This document shows positions 48,970-59,028 of a stretch of DNA of 64,000 nucleotides, one piece after another. The stretch covers positions 310,001 through 374,000 of the forward strand of contig NZ_CABPSQ010000003.1 in the NCBI RefSeq assembly GCF_902459775.1, given 5' to 3'. Each line of letters opens with the position of its first letter. Within the stretch, counting starts at the first letter, position 1. Below the pieces are notes generated by a model, which had not been told where the DNA came from, made no database searches, and saw only the letters and a program-made list of their open reading frames with translations. Position numbers and translations under genes: made by a program. The stretch comes from Pandoraea captiosa. GTDB taxonomy: Bacteria > Pseudomonadota > Gammaproteobacteria > Burkholderiales > Burkholderiaceae.

Positions 48970-50372
48970 GGCGTACCGCTCCGCGGCTTCTGGACTTCCC
49001 GCAGACGGTCGCGCGTGGTGTCGCCCTCGAAGACGCCGCGCGAACCGGCAGCGCGGGTGCTGTGGCGCTGGATGATCGCCATCGCCGAGTTGCCGGCCAG
49101 CGTGCGCCGCAGCTCCAGCTCAGTCTTGAGGTTGTTGATCTCCTGCTCCAGTGCGCTGTTCTCCTGGTCGACCGCCTGCACGGCCAGCTCGTTGGCGGCG
49201 ACGTTCGGCTCCTTCTTGCCGGTCAGCAACGTGCGTTGCAGCAGCAGGGCCTTCTCCAGCACGCTGGACAGCGCCGCCTCGGACGCGAGGCGCCTGCCCA
49301 GCACGTCCTGGTCGGGCTCGTCACGCAGGGCCTCGATCACGCCGCGGGTGATCGGCAGCGAGCTGCTGCCGGCTGCGTCGAGATTGGCCAGCGTCGTCGG
49401 CCGGGCGCCCGTCACCAGTTCCTGCAGCGCCTGCAGCTTGGTCTCGTACTCTTCCTGGATCATTGGCGTCAGCCCGACGCCAGGCGTGGTCTGGGTCTTC
49501 GTGCAGTTTTCGCAGGTGCGTTGCTCGCGTTCGCCCAACACGCGGGTCGCCCAGTCGGCGGCCGCCTGGGGCGAGGACCAGGTTTGGCAGGTCAGGCGGT
49601 TGCCGCAGGCGCTGCGCGCGATCGACGAGGTATCGGTGGCGCTGCGCCCGTTGAGCAGGTTGTAGCCCGCGCGCGTCACATCGCCGACCACCTTGATCGA
49701 ACTCTGGCCGGAGCCGCCCGCGTTGCCGCCGCCGACCCAGGGCACGCCGTTGTTTCCTTTGTTGGACTCGGCCTGCTCGATGGCGGAGACGGCATCGGTG
49801 CTGCTGACCGCATCCCGCAGCGCCATCCCTTCGGCGAGCTGGTCCCAGCCGGCCTGGCCGCCGGCCATGTCCGCCATGCGATTGGCGATGGCCCGGCAGG
49901 TCATCTTCGAGCGGTCGAAATCCAGGCGCGCCTGCAGGATGCCGTTGGTGAGCAGGTTGTACAGGCCCGGGTCGGCGCGCTGGATGATCAGGGCCGGCAG
50001 CGAGGCTACGGCGCTGGTGGCGTTCTGGATCACGTTGCTCATGATCGTCTGGAAGCCGTTGGTGATGCCGTTGAGCTGGTTCTGCAGCGTCGTGGTGATG
50101 CTCATGTCGCCGCAGATCAGGTTGCTGTTCCAGCCGACGCCGACGCCGATGCTCTGCATGTTGCCGGCACCACCCATCGACACGGCCCGGCCGCCGCCGA
50201 TGCTGTAGAGCACGTCGTCGCCGATCACGCTGCCGCTGACGTTCACGCCATTGGGGTCGATGCGGGTCTGCGCCCAGGCGACGCCGACGGCCAGCGTGAT
50301 GGCCGCCACGAGCAGCGTGGCCCGCAGGTGCGACTTCGCGCGGCGCAGGAAGTCAGGGAGGGAGGCGTTCAT
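48966..50372 (-). CDS. ICE transfer protein, TIGR03755 family
   Basis: A 468-aa exported protein, signal peptide ending GVAWAQTRIDPNG, mature part with the GGGRAVSMGGAGNMQSIGVG and LICGDMSITTTLQNQLNGIT segments of TIGR03755 (TraH-like). A coiled-coil C-terminus follows (ENSALEQEINNLKTELELRR). The cysteine pair CENC is conserved. ATG 50372 has AGGAA before it. It is part of the mating-pair-formation assembly in the periplasm. Confidence 0.9.
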   Translation of the reverse strand: MNASLPDFLRRAKSHLRATLLVAAITLAVGVAWAQTRIDPNGVNVSGSVIGDDVLYSIGGGRAVSMGGAGNMQSIGVGVGWNSNLICGDMSITTTLQNQLNGITNGFQTIMSNVIQNATSAVASLPALIIQRADPGLYNLLTNGILQARLDFDRSKMTCRAIANRMADMAGGQAGWDQLAEGMALRDAVSSTDAVSAIEQAESNKGNNGVPWVGGGNAGGSGQSSIKVVGDVTRAGYNLLNGRSATDTSSIARSACGNRLTCQTWSSPQAAADWATRVLGEREQRTCENCTKTQTTPGVGLTPMIQEEYETKLQALQELVTGARPTTLANLDAAGSSSLPITRGVIEALRDEPDQDVLGRRLASEAALSSVLEKALLLQRTLLTGKKEPNVAANELAVQAVDQENSALEQEINNLKTELELRRTLAGNSAMAIIQRHSTRAAGSRGVFEGDTTRDRLREVQKPRSGTP

Positions 50373-50382
50373 CGTGGGTTCC

Positions 50383-51327
50383 TCACATGAAATCGACGCT
50401 GCCGAGGAAGACCTGGCCACGGCGCCGGCAGCAGGAGTACGGCCGCCACAAGGCCCAGGCGTAGTCGCCCTGCTGGGCCTGCACGCGGGTGCGGTTGTGC
50501 GGGAAGACCGCGCAACTGTTCGAGAGCGTGGGCGTCAGCTCCTGCCACTTGCCCGTCGAGGCGTCGGTCTCCATCAGCGCGCCGGCCGGCCAGTAGCCGT
50601 CGCGGGCGCTGGCCAGCAGGGGCTGGTACACGTGAATCTGGTTGCGGCGCGTCACGATGTCGCCCGCGCGCTGCGCGACCACGGCGCCGCTCTTGTGGTC
50701 GTCGGTCTGGTGCAGGAAGCCACCGCGGGGATACACGTTGCCCCAGAGGTTCAGGCCGGTGCGCGTACCGATTTCGCGCCGGCCGGGGATGAGCGCTTCG
50801 GGATAGAACGCTTCCGGGATGTTGTAGCGCCAGGCGATCGTGTCGAGCGTGCTCAGCAGATACGGCATGAAGGCCGTGCCAGCGCCTTCGCAGGTGTAGC
50901 CGGAGGCGCTGGCGAACTGGCTGAACACCATCCCGGCCGGATGGCCGATGACATCGGCGTTCTTGAACTTGGCGAGGTTGTTCTCGTTGTCGTGATTGGT
51001 CGTGCCGTCACCGCCAGCCTTGGCGCTCGGGTTGGGCATGCTCATCGCCCTGACTTCCTGCCACGGGTTTTCTCCGGTGTTCGAGTAGCTCGACACCACC
51101 GCATCGGGGACGTAGTGGCGCACCTTGACGGAGGTGCGAACCGAGCAGCCGAAGGGCGTGCAGTACAGCCAGTAGCAGATTCCGACCACGCGGTATTCGA
51201 GGCAGTCGGGGGACAGCGCCGACGAGACGATGGTGGCGGTGTCCAGGGCGAACGTCGACGTGGCCGCGCTCAGCAGCAGCGAGGCGGCGGTGGCGCGCAG
51301 GCGCCGGCGTGCCAGCAGGAGGCTCAT
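50383..51327 (-). CDS. ICE transfer protein, TIGR03756 family (TraU-like)
   Basis: A 314-aa exported protein with the cysteine-rich motif LEYRVVGICYWLYCTPFGCS near residue 45, followed by VRTSVKVRHYVPDAVVSS. The C-terminal part carries SNSCAVFPHN and PYSCCRRRGQVFLG. This is the TraU-like family needed for DNA transfer. It overlaps the TIGR03757 gene by 4 nt. Confidence 0.9.
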   Translation of the reverse strand: MSLLLARRRLRATAASLLLSAATSTFALDTATIVSSALSPDCLEYRVVGICYWLYCTPFGCSVRTSVKVRHYVPDAVVSSYSNTGENPWQEVRAMSMPNPSAKAGGDGTTNHDNENNLAKFKNADVIGHPAGMVFSQFASASGYTCEGAGTAFMPYLLSTLDTIAWRYNIPEAFYPEALIPGRREIGTRTGLNLWGNVYPRGGFLHQTDDHKSGAVVAQRAGDIVTRRNQIHVYQPLLASARDGYWPAGALMETDASTGKWQELTPTLSNSCAVFPHNRTRVQAQQGDYAWALWRPYSCCRRRGQVFLGSVDFM

Positions 51328-51773
51328 GGCTGCGTGCTCCGGTAGGCGTTGATGCGCGCGACGGCGCGGGGCACGTCGGGCTCGCCGTAGACCACGTAGC
51401 GTCGATCGACCACCACGGCGGGAATCTTGGCGATGCCCAGTCCCCAGGCATCCGCGACACCTTGATAGGCATGGCCGATGCGGCGCTGCAGCGCCTCGCC
51501 GCCGTCATGCAACCGCTGCCGCACCACGGCTGCGGCCTGTTGCGGGTCGGCCGGCAGGTGCGCGGCGAGTTCGACCTCGATGCGCGTGGCCTGGTCCAGC
51601 TCGATGATCCGCACGCCGGCCGGGGCCTGCACCGGATGACGGCTGTCGGTGACGATGAGCACATCGGCGGCCGCCGCGATGGGACCGAGCAGCGCGGCGC
51701 ACAGGCCAGCGGCCAGCCGGGCGGCCAGGGGGTGCCGCGAGGCGGCAGGAAGGTTGAGGGAATGAGCCGGCAT
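51324..51773 (-). CDS. ICE transfer protein, TIGR03757 family
   Basis: A 149-aa exported protein, signal peptide ending PIAAAADVL, with DSRHPVQAPAGVRIIELDQA and a C-terminal IAKIPAVVVDRRYVVYGEPD block, thioredoxin-like in predicted fold but without CxxC. This corresponds to the TIGR03757 family (TrbC/TraW-like N domain). ATG 51773 begins the signal peptide. Confidence 0.87.
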   Translation of the reverse strand: MPAHSLNLPAASRHPLAARLAAGLCAALLGPIAAAADVLIVTDSRHPVQAPAGVRIIELDQATRIEVELAAHLPADPQQAAAVVRQRLHDGGEALQRRIGHAYQGVADAWGLGIAKIPAVVVDRRYVVYGEPDVPRAVARINAYRSTQP

Positions 51774-51940
51774 GTCGCGCCTCCGCGGAGTCGATGCAGA
51801 CTCGTAGTCGAGCGCAACGCAGATCAGGGGACGACAAAGAAACCGAAACCGGTCAGTCCCGATTCTCTGCGGGCCGGCGAAAAGAAGCGGGAGCCAAGGG
51901 CTCCCGTGGTGATGAAAGGAATGCGCGTGGGGTGGTGCTG

Positions 51941-52435
51941 CTACAGCAAGCCGGCTTCGGCGAACGAGTACGGGCTGCCCTTGCCGACGATGAAGTGATC
52001 CAGCACCCGGACATCGACGGTGGCCAGGGCGCTCTTCAACCGCTCGGTGATCGCACGATCGGCGGCCGAGGGCTCGGTGTTCCCCGAGGGGTGCTGATGC
52101 GCCAGGATCAGCGCCGAAGCGTTGAGCGCCAGCGCACGCTGGACCACCACCCTCGGATACACCGAAGTCTGGTCGACCGTGCCCTTGAACAGCGGCTCGA
52201 AGGCGAGTACCTGGTGCTGGTTGTCGAGAAACACGACAGCGAAGATTTCGTTCGGCTCCGCGACCAGTTTCAGGCGCAGGTAGTCGCGCACGGCGGCGGG
52301 ACTGCCCAGCGCCGGGCCGGCCTTGAACACGCGGTTCTCCAGCAGGGTGATGGCCTGCCGGATGATCCAGTCTTCGTGCTGGGCGGCGAGCAGGGTGAGC
52401 GACTCCGGGCGGGAGTCGGCGATGACGAGAGACAT
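51941..52435 (-). CDS. RadC-family JAB-domain protein
   Basis: A 164-aa protein of the RadC (MPN/JAB) family. [20 protein letters not shown] holds the HxH..SxxD metal site and [16 protein letters not shown] is the usual C-terminus; the N-terminal HhH domain of chromosomal RadC is missing. Such short RadC proteins are standard baggage of ICEs, genomic islands and CP4-type prophages. It is set inside the transfer operon between TIGR03757 and the Dsb-like gene. Activity unknown. Confidence 0.9.
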   Translation of the reverse strand: MSLVIADSRPESLTLLAAQHEDWIIRQAITLLENRVFKAGPALGSPAAVRDYLRLKLVAEPNEIFAVVFLDNQHQVLAFEPLFKGTVDQTSVYPRVVVQRALALNASALILAHQHPSGNTEPSAADRAITERLKSALATVDVRVLDHFIVGKGSPYSFAEAGLL

Positions 52436-52630
52436 GGCGAACCTCCAATGGATGAGATCGGAGGGCGCCTGCCCCTGGAGGGCAAACCCTCCTGGGAACG
52501 ATGGGGATGGAACGGGTGACGAGCGGGCATCCACCACCGCGGATGCGGTGGCTGTTCGCGTCAAGGGATGCGATGCGAACGGGTTTCGATCAACGCGGAC
52601 GAGCCGCGCCGCAGCCTTGAAGATCGATGG

Positions 52631-53374
52631 CTACCTGGGCATGTCACCGGCAACGCCGGCGGGCATGTCTGGGGAATGGGCGGGTTCGGCTGCGGTCGTG
52701 CTGCCGGCGGCAAGCAGGTCGATGGCCGACAGCAAGGCATCGCCTTCGACGGGGCCGTGCAGCAGGAGGGTCTTGCCGGACTCGCGGTCGCGCAGTTGCA
52801 GGGCCGGCGTGGCCGCGATGCCCTGCTGTGCTGCTTCCGCCGTCTGGGCACGGATGACCGCATCGGGGCGATCGCTGTCGAGACAACCCTGCATGGCTGG
52901 CGTGAGGTCGGGATAGCGCAGGCCCTCCGGCAGGCCCTGGCCGTCGCCACGGGTGTGCGCGTAGAGCCACGCCACGGCTTGCCAGAACGTGGCATGTCCG
53001 CCGGTCTCGCCCGCGCACTCGGCCAGGCGCGCCCCGGCAGTCGCGGCCGGCTCGTGCATGGACAGCGGCAGGTGGTGCCACTGCCAATTCACCTCGGGAT
53101 GGGCGTCGATCCAGCGCTTGAGCGCGGGGAAGTAGGCCCGGCAGTACGGACACTCCAGGTCGGCGTACCCGACCACCGTGAAGCGCGCATCGGCACGGCC
53201 ATACAGCCAGGGCGGGCCGGCCGGTTTCGGCGCTTCGGACCCGGCGGCGACCAGGGACATGGACTCGGTTGCCGGATGCGGCGCGCGCAGCAGCATCCAC
53301 GAGGCCACCGCAATCGTCGCCACGATCAGCAGACCGATCCGGGGATGACGGCGGGCGAAGGAAGGCATGCGCAT
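52631..53374 (-). CDS. DsbA/DsbG-like thioredoxin-fold protein of the transfer operon
   Basis: A 247-aa protein with an N-terminal signal anchor (IGLLIVATIAVASWMLL) and a thioredoxin fold carrying the CPYC active site (GYADLECPYCRAYFP, about residues 76-90). ATPALQL provides the cis-proline. It is likely to catalyse disulfide formation or isomerisation in the cysteine-rich TIGR03755 and TIGR03756 proteins encoded next to it. Position right after the ATPase gene is usual for the family. Confidence 0.88.
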   Translation of the reverse strand: MRMPSFARRHPRIGLLIVATIAVASWMLLRAPHPATESMSLVAAGSEAPKPAGPPWLYGRADARFTVVGYADLECPYCRAYFPALKRWIDAHPEVNWQWHHLPLSMHEPAATAGARLAECAGETGGHATFWQAVAWLYAHTRGDGQGLPEGLRYPDLTPAMQGCLDSDRPDAVIRAQTAEAAQQGIAATPALQLRDRESGKTLLLHGPVEGDALLSAIDLLAAGSTTAAEPAHSPDMPAGVAGDMPR

Positions 53375-53387
53375 CGTGTCGCTCCCG

Positions 53388-56276
53388 TCAGGCCAACGTA
53401 TCCAGCGCCAGAGGTTCGATGCCCCGCGCACGGTCGATCTTCTCGGCCACGCGGAAGGCGGCATCCAGCTCGCTGATGCCGTGCTGCTGCATCAACTGGA
53501 AGCGTTCGGCCTTCTCCTCGGGCTCGGTCATCGCCATCGCCAGGTAGAGGCTGGGCGGCACAGCGCGGAACAGCACTTCCATCGACTTGGACAGGATGAC
53601 GCCCTCGCTGAACTTGCCGGCCTCCTTGCGTGCCGAGAGCATCAGCGCCTTCTGCGACGCGTTGAGTTCGCGGAAGCGCGCGATCTTCTCGACTTCATCG
53701 GGTGGCATCGACAGGCAGATCCACCACTCGATCATGTTGAGCATCGGCTCGGCCGCCTTCGGCAGGTCGTCCAGGTTCTGCGTGGCGAGCCAGAACCAGG
53801 CGCCGAGCTTGCGCCACATCTTGGTGATCTTGACCACGTAGGGCGCGAGCAGCGGGTTTTTGGTGATGATGTGGCCTTCGTCCGTCACGTTGATGATCGG
53901 GCGGCCCAGGAACTGGTCGCGCTCGGCGATGTTGTTGACGGTGTTGATGAGCGAGATGTAGGCAATCGAGAGTTGGGCGTTGTAGCCCTCGCGCGCGAAG
54001 GTGGCCAGGTCCACGATGGTGATGTCCGCCTCGGGCCACGGCGTGCCGGACCGGTCGAACATCTCGCCGTCCACGCCCTGGCAGAACATGTCCATGGCGT
54101 CGGCCATCTCCAGCAACCGGGCGCGCCGCATCTCCGGCAGCGTGGCGTCGCGGGCGCGCTCGCGCAGCGCGTCGCGCACATCGCGGGTCAGCACCGTGCG
54201 CTTCTCCGCTACGCATTGCTGTGCCGCATCGAGAATGCACTGGCGGATCAGGCTGCGGTCGGCGCGGGTCATGCGCGCTTCTTCCTTGTCCTCGCCACCG
54301 GTGATCATCAGTCGCGCAGTGATCTCCAGCTCCCCGAGCACGTCGCGCTGCTCGTCGCCTTCCACGGCCATGCCGGAATCGGTCTGGTCTTCGTCGAGCG
54401 CATCGGCGTCCAGCGTCTGTACCTGGCTCGGCGTATCGACCAGGCGCCAGGCGTCGGCGAACGGAGCCAGACTGACGCCCGCGCCGGGTGCAAGTTTCAC
54501 CCGATGCACGGTGAGACCCAGCCGTGCCGCGAAGTCGCCAAACAGGCCGAAGCTGTTGCCCGCCTCGACGATGAACAGGCGCGGCCGATAGATCGCCGTC
54601 ACCTGATTCAGGATGTTGTTGAGCGTCGCGCTCTTGCCCGAACCCGTGGGGCCGAACAGGAACAGATGCGCGTTCATCTGCCGGTCGAGGCGGTTCAACG
54701 GATCGAAGGTGATCGGGCCGCCGCCGCGGTTGAAGAACGTGATGCCCGGATGCCCCGTGCCCTGGCTGCGGCCCCAGACCGGCGCCAGGTTCGCCGCATG
54801 TTGCGCGAACATGAGCTGGGTGTACCACTGGCGCTTGTCGGAAGCCGGATCGAACACACACGGCAGCCAGCGCAAATAGCTGTTCAGCGGCGCCACCTCG
54901 TCCTCTTCGCGTACCGGTTGCAGCCCGGCGTTGAGCATCACGTTGACGAGCTGCAGGCCGCGCGCATCGAGCTGGGCCAGGTCGCGGCCGCGCAGGTAGA
55001 ACGCCAGCGCGCCGCGGTAGAGCTTGTGCGCGCTGCCGATCAGGCCGCGCGCCTGCTGCACGTCCTGCCGGGTCTGCTCCGAGGCCAGGGTCTCGCCGAC
55101 GGCCTTCCTGGCGAGGTGGTTGAGGTGCGCCTCCAGCACGTCCTGGGGTGTGGCGACCAGCGTCAGGCACATCACCGTGTCCTCGGGCATCTGGTCGAAC
55201 AGCGCGTTCATGGCATCGCCGCCCTTGCGCGTCTCGCCCGTCAGATGGCCCGTCACGGGTGGCGTGCGCAGGCGATCCATCACGATCACCCGATGCGGCA
55301 TGCCGTCGAAGAACCACAGGCCGTTGGGCACGTCCGAACGTGGCTGGCCGAAGAACAGGCGCTGCGCGAAGTCAGTGCCGCTGGCGAGTTCGATCTCTCC
55401 CTCCTCCCGCTCTTCCGGGTAGCGGGTCAGCGCGTAGAAGCGTTCCCGATCTTCGGCAGTGGCACCGAGCAAGGTCGGATTCGGGTTGAACCAGCGCAGC
55501 AGCCAGGCGTGGATATCCGCCGCGCCGAGACGCCGAGCCTTCACGCCGGCATTGGCCAGCCCGCCGGCGAGGCGGTCGCAGATCGTCGTCAGCGCCTGCT
55601 CGGGCGACTGGCCGCGCCGCGGAGTCGGGGCCGCGGACGTGCGGCGGTAGACCACCATGCGCACACGCCGGACCTGGCCGCGCCACGGCAGGCGCGTCAC
55701 CGTGGTGTCCTCGAACAGGCCACCCGGCTTGGCGATGGCCCGCAGGTGATGGGCAAAGAAGCGCAGGTAGAAGTCGCTGAACGCGGCGCCCTGCGCACGC
55801 GGCTGCAGATAGTTCGCCAGGGAGCGCAGATAGTTGTCCCAGTCGGCCTCGTCCTGGGCGTAGAGCTGCACCACCCAGGGGTTGTCGTCCAACTCGTCGA
55901 AGGAGTCCTGCAGGGCGTTCTCCAGCGCATCGCGCGCCTGCCATAGCCAGGCCATCTCGCGGCCCTCGGTGCCGACCGGCGCCAGCTCGAAGAAGGCCGC
56001 CACCGACTGGCCATCTTCCAGCAGCATGCACTTCGTGTCGGGCAGGTACTCGACCCAGGGCAGCAAGTCCGCGAACGACGGCGCGACGCCATAGAGCGCA
56101 TCGTGGTCGGCCTGGGTGGCCGGCCTGCGCCGGCCCCGGCCGAGCGCGCTGCCCGGCTCGGCGACACCCTGTGCCGCCAGCGCCGTTACGTGCCGTGCCC
56201 AGGCGTCATCGGCCGCATCTGCGGCGTCAGCCGGTGATGCGTCGGGCCTGCGTGACCACGGCAGCGACCAGGCCAT
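53388..56276 (-). CDS. VirB4/TraC-family conjugative ATPase (TIGR03744)
   Basis: A 962-aa cytoplasmic ATPase of the secretion channel. The Walker A motif is FLFGPTGSGKSATLNNI at about residue 545, and Walker B is in RPIINVTDEGHIITKNPLLA. LTVHRVKLAPGAGVSLAPFA and WFWLATQNLDDLPKAAEPML are also typical. It is the longest gene of the operon and starts within the last base of the lipoprotein gene. It probably powers pilus assembly and transfer. Confidence 0.93.
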   Translation of the reverse strand: MAWSLPWSRRPDASPADAADAADDAWARHVTALAAQGVAEPGSALGRGRRRPATQADHDALYGVAPSFADLLPWVEYLPDTKCMLLEDGQSVAAFFELAPVGTEGREMAWLWQARDALENALQDSFDELDDNPWVVQLYAQDEADWDNYLRSLANYLQPRAQGAAFSDFYLRFFAHHLRAIAKPGGLFEDTTVTRLPWRGQVRRVRMVVYRRTSAAPTPRRGQSPEQALTTICDRLAGGLANAGVKARRLGAADIHAWLLRWFNPNPTLLGATAEDRERFYALTRYPEEREEGEIELASGTDFAQRLFFGQPRSDVPNGLWFFDGMPHRVIVMDRLRTPPVTGHLTGETRKGGDAMNALFDQMPEDTVMCLTLVATPQDVLEAHLNHLARKAVGETLASEQTRQDVQQARGLIGSAHKLYRGALAFYLRGRDLAQLDARGLQLVNVMLNAGLQPVREEDEVAPLNSYLRWLPCVFDPASDKRQWYTQLMFAQHAANLAPVWGRSQGTGHPGITFFNRGGGPITFDPLNRLDRQMNAHLFLFGPTGSGKSATLNNILNQVTAIYRPRLFIVEAGNSFGLFGDFAARLGLTVHRVKLAPGAGVSLAPFADAWRLVDTPSQVQTLDADALDEDQTDSGMAVEGDEQRDVLGELEITARLMITGGEDKEEARMTRADRSLIRQCILDAAQQCVAEKRTVLTRDVRDALRERARDATLPEMRRARLLEMADAMDMFCQGVDGEMFDRSGTPWPEADITIVDLATFAREGYNAQLSIAYISLINTVNNIAERDQFLGRPIINVTDEGHIITKNPLLAPYVVKITKMWRKLGAWFWLATQNLDDLPKAAEPMLNMIEWWICLSMPPDEVEKIARFRELNASQKALMLSARKEAGKFSEGVILSKSMEVLFRAVPPSLYLAMAMTEPEEKAERFQLMQQHGISELDAAFRVAEKIDRARGIEPLALDTLA

Positions 56277-56710
56277 CAGTAGTCCTCCACGCGCTCGCCC
56301 GGCATCGCGTACTGCACGCGCTGGTAGAGCGGGAACACCGTGCTGTAGCCAGGTACCGGCACCGGGTCGGTGCCCGCGAGATGCGGGAACACGTACATCA
56401 CCAGGTCGGGGTTCGGCAGGCGGTGGAACTGGCGGTGAATCTCGTTCTGCGCGGTGCGGGTGTAGCGCGCCTGCACGCCGGGCGCCGCCTGCACATCGGC
56501 CTCGGTCAGTGGCCGGCGCAGGCCCTGGCGCGCATCGAGCAGTTGCCGCGCGGCCTGGCCGCTGACCGCGCTGCCGCCGGCCTCCTGATGCCAGATGTCG
56601 AGCATGGTGCTGTCGCCATGCGGCAGCAGCTTCTCCTTGCTGGTGGCGCAGGCGCCGAGCAGGGTGGCCGCCAGCAGCACGGCGCTCGCGTCAATCCAGA
56701 TCCGAGGCAT
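56276..56710 (-). CDS. TIGR03751-family conjugative lipoprotein
   Basis: A 144-aa lipoprotein with lipobox LLGACATSKEKLLPHGDST and a conserved C-terminal FPLYQRVQYAMPGERVEDY. It is a TraV-like outer-membrane component of the transfer channel. It overlaps the TIGR03752 gene by 20 nt at its start and the ATPase by one base at its end, so the unit is tightly coupled. Confidence 0.9.
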   Translation of the reverse strand: MPRIWIDASAVLLAATLLGACATSKEKLLPHGDSTMLDIWHQEAGGSAVSGQAARQLLDARQGLRRPLTEADVQAAPGVQARYTRTAQNEIHRQFHRLPNPDLVMYVFPHLAGTDPVPVPGYSTVFPLYQRVQYAMPGERVEDY

Positions 56711-58124
56711 GGGCTTCTCCGGTGCGGTGGTGGACCCGACGCCCCTTGGCGTCGTAGTCGATGTCGAGCGGCTGCTCCAGATGCACGGCCACCCTGGCGC
56801 CGGGCTGCACGTAGACCGCCGCGAAGGCCTGGCCGTAGAGCTTGTTGACCCAATCGGCCATGTCGCGCACGCCGCCCGCGAGGATGCGGCCCATCGCTTC
56901 GTTGCCGCTGGTGCCGACGGTGCCCAGCGAGCCGTTGCTGTTGGCGACCACGGCAACGCTGCCGTTGTCGGACTTGATGAGCGAGGCTGCGCCGGCGCCG
57001 GCCGCGGTGATGAGTGCCTGGCTGCCCAGGTACTGCTGGGCGTTGCTGCGCCGCTCGCCGCTGACGCAGGGAATGCCGTAGGGGTCGCTGATCCAGCCCA
57101 GGCCGCCCTGGATGCTGGCGCCGTTGTGACCCGAGTTGCCGCCACTGCTGCCGCCCTTGCTGCTGTCCTCCGGCACCGTGCGGATGGTGCCGTCCTGGAA
57201 CACGAACGTGACCGTGCGGATTTGCCCGCGCACGCACGAGAGCGTCCAGTCGCCCGAGGCCGTGCCGCTGACCACGGCGCCGGCCACGTCGGGGATGTCG
57301 ATGCCGTTGGCCGTGAGGTTGTCCGGGCCGACCAGCACCTTGAACGGATAGGGATCGTTGACCGTTCCATCGATCGGCACGCGCCCGATCAGTGCCGTCA
57401 TGGCAATCGACCCCATGAGCGTCGAGTTCGACGGCACGGTGTAGACCGCCTTCGTGGATGCGCCCACCGCGCGGCTGCCGACGTCGGCGACGGATTCCAC
57501 TGCGGCCGACAGGCTTTTCTGGGCCGGCCCGAAGCTCAGGGGAAAGCTCGGCTCCTTGCTGCCGTTCTTGGCGTCGACCTTGGCATCGTCGGGCTCCACC
57601 CACTGCGTGCCACCGACGCCGCGGTTGAAGCGCTTGCCGTCACCCTCTTCCAGCCCCAGCCCGACGGGCAGATCGGACGGGCCACCCTTGCCGGAAAGGC
57701 CGTCCAGTTGCCGCTGCAGATCCTGCAGCAGCCCCTGGGTCTGCTGCCTGTCGCTCGCCACCTGATTGCGCTCCTGCTCCAGGCGGTTGCGTTCGCCTTC
57801 CAGCGCGCTCTGGATGCGTTGGTCGATCGCGCTTTCCCGCGCACGCAGGCGCTCGTTCTCGGCCTTGTGCTGCTTGTTGTCGCCGAGCGCGCTCTGCAGC
57901 TCGGTGCGCAACTGCTTCACCTGGGCCACCAGCGTGGCAACGGTATCGCGCGGCGTGTCGCCAGCGATGCCCAGGGCATTCATCTCCTCGGGCGTGAGCG
58001 TACTGGCCGCGCCCTTGGGAGCGGGCTGGCCGCCGGGCGCGCCGGAGAACAGCTTGATGCCGACGAACACCAGCAGCAGCGCCATTGGGATCAGCAGCCA
58101 CTTGAGCAGCGGATTACTCTTCAT
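56691..58124 (-). CDS. TIGR03752-family transfer protein (TraB-like)
   Basis: A 477-aa inner-membrane-anchored protein with an N-terminal helix (WLLIPMALLLVFVGIKLFSG), a long coiled coil (about residues 65-160, ENERLRARESAIDQRIQSAL) and a C-terminal TrbI/TraB-type domain (IAMTALIGRVPIDGTVNDPY, VQPGARVAVHLEQPLDIDYD). It spans the periplasm as the VirB10-like scaffold of the channel. Confidence 0.9.
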   Translation of the reverse strand: MKSNPLLKWLLIPMALLLVFVGIKLFSGAPGGQPAPKGAASTLTPEEMNALGIAGDTPRDTVATLVAQVKQLRTELQSALGDNKQHKAENERLRARESAIDQRIQSALEGERNRLEQERNQVASDRQQTQGLLQDLQRQLDGLSGKGGPSDLPVGLGLEEGDGKRFNRGVGGTQWVEPDDAKVDAKNGSKEPSFPLSFGPAQKSLSAAVESVADVGSRAVGASTKAVYTVPSNSTLMGSIAMTALIGRVPIDGTVNDPYPFKVLVGPDNLTANGIDIPDVAGAVVSGTASGDWTLSCVRGQIRTVTFVFQDGTIRTVPEDSSKGGSSGGNSGHNGASIQGGLGWISDPYGIPCVSGERRSNAQQYLGSQALITAAGAGAASLIKSDNGSVAVVANSNGSLGTVGTSGNEAMGRILAGGVRDMADWVNKLYGQAFAAVYVQPGARVAVHLEQPLDIDYDAKGRRVHHRTGEAHASDLD

Positions 58125-59028
58125 CGCGCGCTCCTCCGGTCGAGCCGGCCGCGGCGGCCGGCGGCAGGTTTACGGTGGCGTCGATCGGGCTCAGCGCCGG
58201 CAGCAGCGACTCGGCCAGGCCGTGGCTGCGCGTGACCAGATAGAGCACCGTGGTGTCGGACGGGGTGCCGGCCGGCCCCAGGTTCGGATGCTGGAAGGTC
58301 GCCGCCACGAAGTTCCCCTGCAGGGCGCGCGGGTCGAGGTCGAGCCAGCGCGCCGCGGTATTGGTGAGTCGCACGGCCGTCACCCGCTGGTCTTCCAGGC
58401 GCCACGCGGCCAGTGCCCGCGCGTGCACCGGCAGCGTCGGCAGCAAGGTGTCCAGCGCGAGGCCGCGGCGCAGGTTCACGCGCCCGATGCCGGCGACCGG
58501 CTCGACGGTGCGCAGCGGCGCGTACAGGTGCTGTGCGGCATGGCGCGTCAGCACGACCGGAACCGGCGTTTCGCGCCGGGGAACGGATTTGTCTGCGGGC
58601 GCAATGGCCTGCTCGTCCGCGCCGCCTGCTGCACCGCCGCCGTAGCGCTTCGCGGGGGCTTCCGCTTCCACGATGCGCACCGGCTCCAGCGGCGCCTGGC
58701 CGTCCTTCGCCGGCTCGGCGGCGATGTCGAGCAGGATCAGCGCGCCGGATTCCACGTCCTGCAGTTGCAGCCGCGTGGGCGGAATCGGCTCGCTCGCCCG
58801 CAGGTAGATCGCGCCGCCCGCACTCTGCACGCGCAGGTGATCGCCGACGCTGGCCGGCACGCCGACGCGCACATTGCGATCGATGAAGACCACGCGCTCT
58901 TGGCCGACCACCAGCGGCACCGGCAGGGGCAGGCGCTCCCAGCGCAGGATTTCCACGGCCTGGCTGGCCGGCACGAAACCGAGGGTCAGCAGGACGCCGG
59001 TCAGGGCCGACAAGGCAACGGACTTCAT
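58114..59028 (-). CDS. TIGR03749-family transfer protein (TraK-like)
   Basis: A 304-aa exported protein, signal peptide ending PASQAVEILRWERLPL, then VGQERVVFIDRNVRVGVP and AVRLTNTAARWLDLDPRALQ, as in TIGR03749 proteins. It is the VirB9/TraK-like outer-membrane-complex component. It overlaps both neighbours by a few bases. Confidence 0.9.
   Translation of the reverse strand: MKSVALSALTGVLLTLGFVPASQAVEILRWERLPLPVPLVVGQERVVFIDRNVRVGVPASVGDHLRVQSAGGAIYLRASEPIPPTRLQLQDVESGALILLDIAAEPAKDGQAPLEPVRIVEAEAPAKRYGGGAAGGADEQAIAPADKSVPRRETPVPVVLTRHAAQHLYAPLRTVEPVAGIGRVNLRRGLALDTLLPTLPVHARALAAWRLEDQRVTAVRLTNTAARWLDLDPRALQGNFVAATFQHPNLGPAGTPSDTTVLYLVTRSHGLAESLLPALSPIDATVNLPPAAAAGSTGGARDEE

Noticed and set aside
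53367-55946. An 859-codon open frame on the plus strand opposite the VirB4-type ATPase gene
   Set aside because: It is the mirror frame of a high-GC gene; the composition is Arg/His/Gln-rich without any domain, while the minus-strand reading has perfect ATPase motifs.
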